Shown here piece by piece: positions 55,056-64,000 of a stretch of DNA of 64,000 nucleotides. The stretch is from Erodium maritimum. Taxonomy: Eukaryota > Streptophyta > Magnoliopsida > Geraniales > Geraniaceae. The position numbers were made by a program, and so were the translations under genes. Within the stretch, counting starts at the first letter, position 1. Each line of letters opens with the position of its first letter. The stretch lies in the NCBI GenBank assembly GCA_963921825.1, contig OY997590.1, positions 44,099,039-44,163,038 of the forward strand, written 5' to 3'. The notes under the pieces are model-generated. The model searched no databases. It was given only the letters and a program-made list of their open reading frames with translations, and was not told where the DNA came from.

Positions 55056-58000
55056 TGTAAAACCCGCTTCGCTTTCAAAAGTGTATTAAATTGCAACCCG
55101 GAAACCGTAAGGTAGGTTTTTGACACGAGTGCAAAAAAAAAAAAAAAAAAAATTAAAAGGCTGGACCGGGCGGGCCAGACCCGGCCCACTGCTACAGACC
55201 CGGCCCACTGCTACAGACCCGGCCCACTGCTACAGGCCCGGCCCAAAATCCAACATATATAAGCTTGGGTTAGGGTTCTGAAACCCTAACCCTCTCCCTC
55301 TCTTCTTCTCCTTCAGCCGCCCCTCACCCTCGTCGTCCTCTCTGCTTCGTCGTCCGGTCGCCATCACCGGCCACACCTCGCATCGCCGGCCACCGCTCCC
55401 GAGTCCGGCAACCACCCTCTCCCTCGCCTCCTCTCCCTTCCCTCACTCCGTCTTCGTCTTCTTCGAAACCCCATCCCCGACCTCCTTCTTCCTCGCCCTA
55501 ACCAGATCCGGCCACCTCCCTCACCACCGTCTGTCACCCACCTCCCTCTCGCCGTCCCGTCTTCCCCACGCCGAGCCCCCTCCTCCTTCTCCGTCTGGCC
55601 ACCGCCCGCCCACAACAGTAGCCACCGCCGAGCCCCCTCTTCCATCTCCCTCTCGGATCCCGAACCCTCATCCGACCTCCCTCCCTCCTCTCAACTCGGA
55701 GTCCGGCCACCGCTCCCGAGTTCGGCCGACGCTCCCAAGACCGGCCATCGCTCCCGAGCCCGAGCTCGGCCGTCTCCGGCCACCGTCTCCCTCTCAGAAC
55801 GGAGCCGAGCCCTTCGAACCCCGTCTCGCCGCCGGCACCGTCTCAAGGTCGCCGGCGCTCGCCAGATCCGGCGAGCTACGGCCGGATTCGTCCAGATCTG
55901 AGGGGAAACCCTCACCCGCGCCCCGTCGCGCCCAAAACCACCACCACCGGCGCTCCCTCCGCCGTGCTCCACCACCTCATCTCCCACGGTGAGGTTCTCA
56001 CCACGAGGTTTGGTCGCCGGCGGCGTCTCCGTCGGTGGCCGGCCGGTTTCTAACCGAGCCCCTCTTTTTCGGTTCCCGTGTTGTTCGTTTCAAGTTTATT
56101 TGGTTAAACCGTTAATGAAATCGTTTGTTATTTGGTTAAACCGTTAATGAAATCGATTAATTTTTGATTAAACCTGCTTATGAAGTCGATTAATATTTGG
56201 AACGGTTTTGGATTAAAAAGGGAAATTTGTTAATTTAAAATCAGTTTTTGGATCTGGACAATTTGTTGAAGCATAAAACTAACGAAAATTTATCGGTTAA
56301 AAGGGATAGTAATTAAAAACGACTTAGGCCCGTTAAATGAGAAAACGAAGTTCTGGTTAAATTAAACGGGTTTTAAAACGAATGTCGGTTTTTAAGTTTA
56401 AACTTGAGTTAAGTTAAGTTGAAAAGGGGAAAACGAACTCATATCAGATCGGATTTAGAAAGGTTTGGACCAAAATATCGAGTTTGGAAAAGAACTGAAA
56501 GAATCGTTCTGTTTTAAAGTCAAGGTCGGAATTAGATAAAACAAAGGAGTTTCAAAGACAGTTTGAGTTAAAATTGGTTTTAACTAGGTTTTGGATCAAC
56601 TTGAGTTCGGTGCGCGGATGCTCGAACCCGATTCGTTGTAATCCCGCTTTTCTTCCGCTCGAGTTTAAGGGACAACTGTCGGTTTTAAACTGGATTAATC
56701 GTAACCTTTAATTTAGCGATGGAACCGTTATTAATCTATGGCTTTCGCGTTCTCTTTAGCGCCCGGCTTCGATCGAAGTGAAGCCCGGAGGTAGCGAGCC
56801 AGAACGTCAGCAGCTAGGAAACGTAGCGGTTGCTCTTCAGTTGAGGTAGGGAAAAGTAGCCGGATCTCGGCCCTGATTAGGGAAAGTTAATAGTAGAATT
56901 GCATGTGACACCGGGGTGTCGTGGGTTGAGTAGAATTATTTAATTATTAGAAAAGCATGATACGGGATTGTAGCGTTTAAGAGAAAAGCATGTGACACTT
57001 AGTAGTGTCGTAGGAACAGAGAACTTAGCGATAATTGAATTACTGGAGGCATATGACCATGCTCGGAGGTTGCTTGTGAAACTAGTGATCTTAGGACTGT
57101 TGGAGGCATCGTGTATGTCGGAGGTTGTTGCGTGTATTTAATTGTTGAGTCTGGGTGGCCTTGAAAGCCCGTTTTTAATTGTTGAGTTTGGGTGGCCTTG
57201 AGAGCCCGTGTTATTTATCGTAGAGTCTGGGTGGCCTTGAGAGCCCGTATTTTGTTGTTGAGTTTGGGTGGCCTTGAGAGCCCGTGTCATTTATTGTTGA
57301 GTTGGGTGGCCATGAGAGCCCGTGTATTTTAATTTGGTGTCTTGAGTGGCCGTGAGTGTCGTGGGGTTGTTGAACCCGAGTCTTGACCGTTGGTGTGTCT
57401 TGAAAGGCCGTGAGTGCCCGTGGGGCTGTTGAGCCGTGAATTACTGTTGGTGTGTCTGGGAGGCCGTGAGTGCCTGTGGGGCCGTTGAGTCCGCGTTTTA
57501 GGGTTGGTATCTTGGGTGGCCATGAGTGCCCGTGGATTGTTGAACCTGTGTTATTGCTGTTTGTTGAACTGTGATTGTGATTGTGATTGTGGTTACCTGA
57601 GGTTGTGGGCCCGCTTCATTAAACGGGGGTCCTCGATCACACGCGTCTGCACGTTCAGACGAGGTAGGGGGCCCGCCTGTCAGTAAAGGGGTCCTGGCCG
57701 CGCGTGTGTGGTTCGGTGGTTGTGAGTGTGATAGGTTGACAGTCTGATCCGACTTTGTGTCGAGGAAATGCGACAGGTCGACCGCCTGACCACGTCTATG
57801 ATCGGTAAAGGGCGCGAGGGAGGTTACTGAGCAGCTGGTTTGCGATCCTTTGTGATCTTGTTTGGTGTGCGATCCTTGTGATCTTGTTTGATGTTGCGTA
57901 GTTCCTTGAGTCCTTGGAAGAGGCCGTGATCGTTGTGTCGTGTCTACTTACGTGTTTGAGTGTCGAGTCGTTCGAGGAAGGTCACCGTGGGTGTTTGTCA

Positions 58001-58399
58001 GTCAGAGTACTTGGGTTGGGGACAGTGATCCCCGGGGTTGAGTTTGTTGTTGGTGTTACCGGCATTGTCTGCTAATTATGCCGTAGTCAGTCAGTTATCC
58101 GTGGTGGTGAGCGAACGCTCACCCCTAGCTGCTTTTCCTACAGGTACTGTTCGTGGGACGGACACGGTGAGCTCGCGAAGCTTGTGGAGCTAGGAGCGGA
58201 GTCCGGGTTTTTACTTTTGGTCTAGCGACGGATACCTCGCCCTTTTGTCCGCTTGTGGGACGTTGTATTTTGAGTTGTACTCATCTTTTGTTGAACTAAA
58301 CTGTTAGTGTAAAGTGTTTTAATGGAAATGTTTTCAAAGTGTTTTCTTATTCTAAACGTTCGCGTCCCGAGTTCGGTTTGCTGAAATTGGGGCGTGACA
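55056..58399 (+). mobile_element. Solo LTR, GC-rich U3 type (type II)
   Basis: The LTR runs from TGTAAAACCCGCTTCG to TTGGGGCGTGACA, 3344 bp, flanked by CATAT on both sides (55051-55055 and 58400-58404). Joining the flanks restores the G LTR block 'tcacatcctatatgcattct'. It has a 19-bp GACCCGGCCCACTGCTACA repeat (55188-55247), TATATAAG, a telo-box inverted repeat, a 700-bp CCG/CTC-rich leader and the A-type 3' modules. Reading frames over the GC-rich part are compositional. Confidence 0.93.
55255..55290 (+). promoter_or_regulatory. LTR TATA box with telo-box-like inverted repeat
   Basis: TATATAAG (55255-55262) is followed by TTAGGGTTCTGAAACCCTAA (about 55269-55288), matching the arrangement at 28610-28640. 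Confidence 0.6.
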
Positions 58400-58689
58400 C
58401 ATATCCTATATGCATTCTAGTAACTTTCCATAATTAAACCGGTATTCACTACTTTTCCATACCTCAACCACAATCCAACACGAGCAACCACGAGTCGCCT
58501 AGTAGCCTCCCCCGCCGTGCTCAGGAACAACGTCTAAGATCACAAAGTAATACGAGAATTAACAATAATTCAAGGTTGGTTTAAAGAGAAAACACCCGGT
58601 CTAATCCCCAAAATGTTCGGTTAAAGATAACCTTCCTAATTACTAGATAACAACCAAAATGGACCTAAAAGGTCCATTTCTGATCCATC

Positions 58690-58860
58690 ACGGAGTGGGT
58701 CACAGAGCCTTGACGGGCTCCATCACGGTTTGGGTCACGGGACCGTGACGCGCACCGTCACGGTTAACTTCATGGAACCGTGACGTGCACCGTCACGGTC
58801 TCCATCACGGAGCCGTGACGTGCTAAGTCACGGTTCCCGTCACGGATCCGTGACGGGTCT
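58690..58860. repeat. TCACGG-N-CCGTGA palindrome array in a G LTR
   Basis: About eight TCACGG and seven CCGTGA half-sites lie in 170 bp, for example TCACGGAGCCGTGACG and GTCACGGATCCGTGACGG. It is homologous in position to 7467-7610. Confidence 0.85.
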
Positions 58861-59756
58861 GACTGTTTCCTTCTTCTTCCTCCTTCAACTTCGTCCCCAC
58901 AAATTCAAACCTCAAAAACTCCATTGTTAAGCTTCAAAACCTCGAATTTCAGCCCCAAAAACCTCAATACTCCAAGACCCATAGTTGGGTTTCATCAAAA
59001 CAACAAAAACCCAACCAATCTCCAACATAATCCTCCACTTTTCTCCATAAATCAACCATTTAATCATGACAAACCTCAAACCCATAAACCCAAGCCTAGT
59101 TCATGCAATTTCTACCAAACCCACAACCCAAACTTCATGAAAATGAGATTTGATTGGGAGTTTACCTTGGGAAATGAAGAAAGGATGAGAATTATGGAAG
59201 AATGAGGGACTTTGGTGGAGAGATCAAGCAAAAGGAGCTCCCTTTTCTTCTCTTCTTCTCCTTCTCCTTCAATGGAGTTTTCTCTCTCTCCCTTCTCTTG
59301 TAAATTTCGGCCAATTCTCAAAATATGAGCTGATTTTTGCTCCAAATGGCCTTTAACCTAAAAGGGTAATGCCCAAATTACCCCCTTTAGCCTCTTTCCC
59401 CTTTAGGCCCAAAAATGGGGGGGGAAGGTATTTTCCTCACCTATTTCTTCTCCTCCAAGGGTTTAGGGACATGTGTCCCTATGGGGTCCATCTCCCTTCC
59501 TAAATATCTTAGTCCAAATATTTAATTCGATGAAGCCCCTAATTTGACCCCATTTGACCCGGATTTGACTTTTTCGCAAAAGTACTCATTTGAAAGGAAA
59601 CGACCCAACTAAGCTAATCGTAACGATGGTTAAGCTTTTTGGGTCCCAGAAAGGTCCCGAATGACTCCCGGAGTCATCGGCGACTTTTTCGACGGAAAGA
59701 CAACTTTTCCCAAATTTCACCGGTTCGACCGGTGTTGACCGGGGGAGGTTCTTATA

Positions 59757-60355
59757 TTTTCCATCAACCCCAAAGTTTTCTTTGGTTTAGGCTCTTCAAA
59801 CTTTTTCATAGCCGTCTCATGGGTAAGTATATTTCCCAAGAGTTCTTCAAATTCGACCGACTTGATATTTTTCACTTCATTTATGGCTGTCACCTTTGGT
59901 TGCCACTCCTTTGGTAGACTCCTAAGAATCTTGTCCACTTTTTGTTTGTTAGTAAAAGTAGTATCAAGAAGTGCAAGACGACTTACAATGTTGTTGAATC
60001 TTTCACTCATTGAATGAATGCTCTCTCCGGATTACATCTTGAAAGAATCATATTCTTTAAGTAACATGTCTATCTTTGCCTCTTTGACTTGAGAAGTCCC
60101 TTGATGAGTGACGTTAAGTTTCTTCCAAACTTCATAAGACGTTTTGGAACCAACCACTCTTGAATGCTCATTTTGATTTAATGAACATAGAAGAATGGAT
60201 AAAGCCTTCTTGTTTTGAGACATCTTCCTCTTGTCTTGCATGTTGAACTCTTTCATTGGCTATTCTACTTCTTCTCCATTTTCATTCTTCATGGTTGGAA
60301 TAAATGGCCCTTCGGAAGTAATTTCCCATACATCATAATCAAGATATGTAAGAAG
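59757..60355 (-). pseudogene. Copia gag (UBN2-like)
   Basis: Minus-strand frames read LDYDVWEITSEGPFIPT, then MKEFNMQDKRKMSQNKKALS, ILLCSLNQNEHSRVVGSKTS, YEVWKKLNVTHQGTSQVKEA and, after a stop, FNNIVSRLALLDTTF and ILRSLPKEWQPKVTAINEV. This is the capsid-like gag of Ty1/copia elements. Two in-frame stops (near 60257 and 60031) and the G LTR insertion at 59756 inactivate it. The start is fused to LTR sequence at about 60356, so primer site and gag start are deleted. Confidence 0.85.
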
Positions 60356-61686
60356 ATATAAACACAATGCCTCAATTACAATAAAGATATAAAGATGAAG
60401 TACAAAGAAGCTATATATGATTTCAAGATATGTAAGGCTTAGCTCAAGATGATTTTGAGAGAAGATGATTTCAAAATAGTTTATAAAGAGAGCATAACGT
60501 GTTCAAGAAGAGATATAAAAATAAGAATATATGTTTTTCAAAGATCAAAAGATATGAAACTTTAATTCATGACTTTGAAAACAAATTCTAGAACAACGAA
60601 GAATATAGCTCTCAAGATGACTTTTCTCTCAAAGATGAAGAAGAACTTTGTGCTGAAATTTTTGTAGAGAATGAGTAGAAGTATTGTGTCTTGAAATGAA
60701 TAAACAAATGAGGGCTTTTATAGACAAAAACTTGACACTTGATAATTCAAAAAAAGAGTTGTCGGAAGAAATACTTGAGTGCAAAGTCAAGTGACATATC
60801 TTGATAAGAAATGTCCTCAACACATTTCAAGATTGAAATGATGACTTCTCTCTTTTCAAAATCAATTTGAATGAATAAAAAGAGATTAAATAATCAAGAG
60901 AAATCAGATTTTTTAATAAGGGAAGATAGATTGAGTGATGAGCTAGCCAAACCATATCTTAAAGATCATACTTACAAGAATCCTATTGGTAGGACTTGAA
61001 CCCTTTAAAAGAGACATTTTGAATCTTCCATAGCCTCCCTTGATCATTATTGAAGGTCTGAAAATGTCATTGAAGATTTAAAATTTGTGCACAACTTCAT
61101 TGGACACAAGTAGATGATGACCATGCTTGCTGCCAGAAATTTCAGCTTTGACCATTGCTTGTTCAATTGAGCATACCTTTTTCCACAAGAATCCAAATCA
61201 AGTAAGGTCAGTTGGGTTAGAAAATAGACTCATATATATTTAAAATGGTGTAGCATAGACCTATTATTATCTGGTAGATAATTCCAGTTTATTCAAGAAA
61301 GACAGCCAAGAAAATCTGTTTTACCTGTTCTGGCAGATTTGATGTCTACTCACTTTTCTGTATATTACTGTCTGATGGAGTATAAAAATGGAGAAAAAGT
61401 TTATGAATTAAAAAGTAGACTCACATAGCTTTCTAAAACATCCAAGAACTCGAAATTTTATAAAGAAATGAATTTTATATGATTTTTCAAAGTTACCTCA
61501 AATGCAACCAATGTTGTTGTCTTGGAAAATCCGAAAATCACATGTATCAAAAATACAAGAACACTTAAAAAATATCTTTGGTTTATGAAAATAAACATAG
61601 GAACACTTATTTGATCTTGAATAAATATATGCATATTTGTCATCATCAAAACACATACATTATTATGTTGACACAAGGTCACAACA
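60356..61686 (-). repeat. Copia 5' LTR, sense 3' end deleted
   Basis: It starts TGTTGTGACCTTGTG on the minus strand at 61686 and runs to 60356. 60356-60731 aligns with 50525-50910. The last roughly 420 bp of the LTR and the primer site are lost in the fusion to gag. Confidence 0.85.
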
Positions 61687-61691
61687 GAAGA

Positions 61692-62152
61692 GCAGTTCCT
61701 CCTTTCCGATTCAGACATGACTGCGTTAAAGTCTCCCCCAAGAATAGAGATCGAAGGCAAGTTGGGAATTAAAGACAACAAGTTATCCCAAACTGACTTT
61801 CTGCTAGCACAAGAATTAGGCGCATAAATATTCACAAAAGCTACAGCTGAATCTGAAGAAACATGTCTCCCAGACCAAATCAACGCTCTATCAATAACAT
61901 CAACTGAATCCTTAATAAAGGTATATGAGCGCCAAAAGCTTAAAATACCAACCTTGCTACCATTAGCTGGAAGCAATTCACATAACCAACCCCCATTCAA
62001 TCCACAGCTTCTCAGAACCGAGTAGTCTACAACTCTCCATTTCACCTCCTGAAGCATAACAAAATCAGGTTTAATTTTAACAATAAACCCCTCAAGCTGT
62101 GATACTTCTGAGAGGAATTCAGTCCTCTCACGTTCCATGAGAGGACTCTCAT
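61692..62152 (-). pseudogene. LINE ORF2 start and endonuclease N-terminal half
   Basis: MRVLSWNVRGLNS at 62152 is the ORF2 start. After one frameshift near 62110, the frame reads KIKPDFVMLQEVKWR (E of the metal site), FVNIYAPN and ILGGDFNAVMSESERRNCSS. It stops exactly at the copia target duplication, and the frame resumes at 50101 with SSSRGDIRAF. Confidence 0.88.
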
Positions 62153-62159
62153 ATTTCAG

Positions 62160-63030
62160 GAGGAATACGACGAAGCATCTTTCTCGGTGCCCTCAGAGCC
62201 GTCACACTCTTCCCATTCCTCGTCGTCTTTATTTGTATCAGTAAATAACTTTTAGGAGGCCTTTATTGATATACCATTTATCTGATTTAATATCAAATTA
62301 CCAGAAACCAAGGCTTTGTCACTGACGTGAGTTGCTAGCTTCGACTAGATCTTCACCTGGTTTAGTGAGTTACTTCCCACCGTAGCTGCTTGTTCCTATT
62401 CTGTTGAACGTGTACGAGACCGGGGCTGATAAAAGGACCTCACGGGAGAAACATGCTGATCACGGATTGTGACCAAAGGATTCTCGATAACTTGCTTACA
62501 GGAATTTTCAGCTGAATGGTCGGGAATAGAGGCCACTTGAGCATTATCTACAACAACAATTTCCCCATCCTTATATGAATTCGAATTTGAAAACAAAGGT
62601 CGTTGTGGAGGATCAGGAACTTGAGCATTTGAACGAGACAAATCCCGAGATATACTCTAGGTATTCGGAAACCCATTGCCGGTAAAAAACTATTCCGTTG
62701 TCACCGGCCTCTCCGATAAGGATACAGTAATCGGAAAGGTACCTTTCCCAAGTGTAAAATCAATTACTAAATTGGTGACATGACTAGGGGAACGAAGCAA
62801 AAGAGTTGTTGTGGAATAAAAATCCTCATCATCTCCTAATGCAACCTAGACGACCTTACCCAAGGGTGCAACAATTTCAGATACAGTCTCAACTGAGTAA
62901 CCATGCCAGGGAATGCCATGAAATTGGACCCAAGTCCAATATCCCCCTTGCAAAGCAGGCGCTCCACTTAGACTGTCAAAAACCATCAAGCTCGCCCTCT
63001 TGGCAGCACTCCATTCCTTTAAGTGAATGT
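62160..63030 (-). pseudogene. LINE ORF1 (DUF4283-like) remnant
   Basis: Minus-strand frames give KRASLMVFDSLSGAPALQGG, YWTWVQFHGIPWHGYSVETV and SEIVAPLGKVV, resembling the W-x-R-x-x-G-x-P...W...I-x-x-x-x-G block of plant LINE ORF1/DUF4283 proteins. A polar tail (62396-62641) follows with stops. It lies upstream of ORF2 as expected. This ORF1 type differs from the LINE at 10125-13680 over the regions that can be compared. Confidence 0.65.
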
Positions 63031-63210
63031 GATAAGATATGGGTAGATCCAGACTCAAGCAAGGTCGATGCCCCATACGTGGCCGCGATCATGGTCATGG
63101 CTCTGGGCGTGATAATTTCTAGTTCCATGAAAAATAATGTGTACCACCAGAAGTGGAACGAGTATGAAAGGCAGAAGAAAGAATATGACCCACCAAATGA
63201 AAACTCATGA
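63030..63210 (+). CDS. Possible last exon of a host gene, small membrane protein
   Basis: A plus-strand frame ending in TGA at 63208-63210 reads KIWVDPDSSKVDAPYVAAIM, VMALGVIISSSMKNNVYHQK and WNEYERQKKEYDPPNENS. It has a hydrophobic segment (AAIMVMALGVIISS) followed by a charged, aromatic tail, unlike any repeat in the window. The LINE frame on the opposite strand fades in this interval. Upstream is LINE sequence, so the rest of the gene is missing or lies beyond a transposon-filled intron. The exon start is uncertain (about 63030-63070). I do not recognise the protein. Confidence 0.4.
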
Positions 63211-63237
63211 ACGTGATGGAATTTATATTGTAAATGT

Positions 63238-63273
63238 TTTTTTTTGATAAATGATGATTTATTGATAGGCTTT
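63238..63273 (-). mobile_element. 36-nt LINE stub with 17-bp target duplication
   Basis: ATTTATATTGTAAATGT occurs at 63221-63237 and again at 63274-63290. Between them is a 9-T run followed by GATAAATGATGATTTATTGA, i.e. on the minus strand a LINE 3' tail with poly-A. It is an extreme 5' truncation. Confidence 0.75.
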
Positions 63274-63290
63274 ATTTATATTGTAAATGT

Positions 63291-63579
63291 AGTTGGTCGC
63301 ATAACTGAAGTGCGATCAAAGATTTGATTGAAGGAAAAAATAAAGGGTAGAGACAAACTTTATTAATGACCTAGATCTTGAAGATCTAATCAAATGTCTC
63401 TAACTCGTTTGTAGATGATGACGGAAAAAACAAGTATCATGCATATGAGCTAATCTTTGGATGATTTGTATTAACATTTCTGTCATATTCTTTTGTAGTA
63501 TGTAAACTAATAGATTAATTTTCTCATATTAAGGGATATGGATCCCATAAGTGATCTATCTAATTACATAAATGATAAA
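63291..63579. other. Unassigned AT-rich sequence
   Basis: If the exon at 63030-63210 is real, the first part may be its 3' UTR. No other feature was recognised. Confidence 0.3.
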
Positions 63580-64000
63580 AGATATGTGTATCGTTGATAG
63601 TGCTACAACATCAAGGCAAACGTAAACATCATTATGGGTGCTGCAAATATAATAGAGGGCTCTGGAAGAGCTACTTCGTTATTGCAAAATGAAACATTTG
63701 GAGTGTCTTGTTTCTAATTTTATTTACTTGTCTTATGAAGAACTATGGACAAAAGTCTCCCTAATTATGTTAAAAGCAACGGGAAAATATTTGGTGCATC
63801 GGATCTTATTGAAGGATCTGGAAGAGCTAGTGCAATGTTACACAATTTAATATCAATGATGCAATGTTCTCAATCAGATCAAAAAGAAGTTTGTTAAGTT
63901 TCAAAGATATTCGCCGAAATGGTTATTACATTTAGACAACAATGAAAATGACGTTGAATGTTTATACATCACATCCATAGTCTCGGGGAGAAAAGAAATT
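63580..64000 (+). pseudogene. Copia protease / gag-pre-integrase fragment with partial duplication
   Basis: Frames include DMCIVDSATT (active-site D-S-A) at about 63578-63608, then IIEGSGRATSLLQNE, and about 170 bp later DLIEGSGRASAMLHN, then FNINDAMFSIRSKRSLLSFK and DIRRNGYYI. This is the copia module around the protease, here with the IEGSGRA block present twice, so part of it is duplicated. Frame changes and stops make it non-functional. It continues past the window end. Confidence 0.7.

Larger units (their letters stand above)
54444..59756 (-). mobile_element. Family G LTR, first part missing, inside copia gag
   Basis: Read on the minus strand, it starts at 59756 (TATAAGAACCTCCCCCGG) inside the copia gag frame and runs left, interrupted by the solo LTR 55056-58399, to 54444. 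There it meets the family A end of the chimeric LTR. About 600-700 bp of the G LTR end (compare 15442-16130) is missing. The TCACGG palindromes (58690-58860) and CTATACC hairpins (54470-54615) are as in the G LTR at 6233. Confidence 0.8.
50102..61686 (-). mobile_element. Ty1/copia retrotransposon (SIRE-like gag) split by nested elements
   Basis: The outer ends are TGTTAGGTCCCAAGG (50102) and ...CACAAGGTCACAACA (61686), with GAAGA on both sides (50097-50101 and 61687-61691). The left LTR is present as 50102-50910, the right LTR as 60356-61686; they overlap over 50525-50910 and 60356-60731. Only gag (59757-60355) remains inside. Pol is gone, replaced by a chimeric gypsy LTR and a G LTR. The LTR end with 'gttttgatgatgacaaa' on the minus strand, and the gag type, suggest the SIRE clade (inference). 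Full LTR length would be about 1.77 kb. Confidence 0.88.

Noticed and set aside
1-64000. CRISPR arrays, bacterial operons, viral or toxin genes
   Set aside because: Direct repeats here are LTR minisatellites with degenerate contiguous units and no spacers; all enzyme motifs belong to plant retrotransposons.

Overview
This window looks like nuclear DNA of a flowering plant with a large, transposon-filled genome. Evidence: Ty3/gypsy and Ty1/copia retrotransposons with initiator-tRNA-Met primer sites, plant-type L1 LINEs (APE endonuclease, RRM-type ORF1), a MITE-like foldback, telo-box-like AAACCCTAA motifs beside TATA boxes, and one spliced exon reading as part of an ARID domain. The species cannot be named from the sequence. 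Almost nothing is an intact gene; nearly all long reading frames are retrotransposon remnants or artefacts of tandem repeats. No rRNA, tRNA, CRISPR or bacterial-type operon was seen.

Layout: (1) 1-6232, a plus-strand Ty3/gypsy element (family A, Tekay/Del-like) whose 5' LTR lies just outside the window; it sits in (2) 6233-10124, a minus-strand LTR of a related family (G), which also carries a solo copia LTR (family H, 8157-9844, TSD catgg) and abuts (3) a minus-strand LINE (10125-13680). (4) 13684-17385: LINE, H and G fragments. (5) 17386-18008: host DNA with an ARID exon. (6) 18009-27994: a full-length minus-strand family A element. (7) 28363-31513: solo LTR, TSD gaacc. (8) 31700-36790: inverted-repeat-bounded, higher-order minisatellite, split by a solo A LTR (32993-35854, TSD attca). 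(9) 36982-45434: complete but dead copia H (TSD aaaac) inside a foldback MITE (remainder 45435-45930). (10) 47050-63070: a second minus-strand LINE split by a copia element (50102-61686, TSD gaaga), which itself holds a chimeric LTR (50911-54443), a G LTR (54444-59756) and a solo LTR (55056-58399, TSD catat). (11) 63030-63210: a possible host last exon; 63238-63273: a 36-nt LINE stub with a 17-bp TSD; 63580-64000: a copia fragment.

Most notable: the LTRs of families A and G carry serial short hairpins, many with 4-nt loops, whose stems differ between units yet stay paired by compensatory changes. The two family A elements that retain internal sequence both lack gag and share one integrase-core deletion junction, which implies a non-autonomous family moved in trans. 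The LTRs look modular, with exchangeable 5' halves on a common 3' half. One LTR without matching TSDs appears to be the scar of an ectopic LTR-LTR recombination that removed a copia pol region. All statements rest on reading by eye; no alignment or database search was run.
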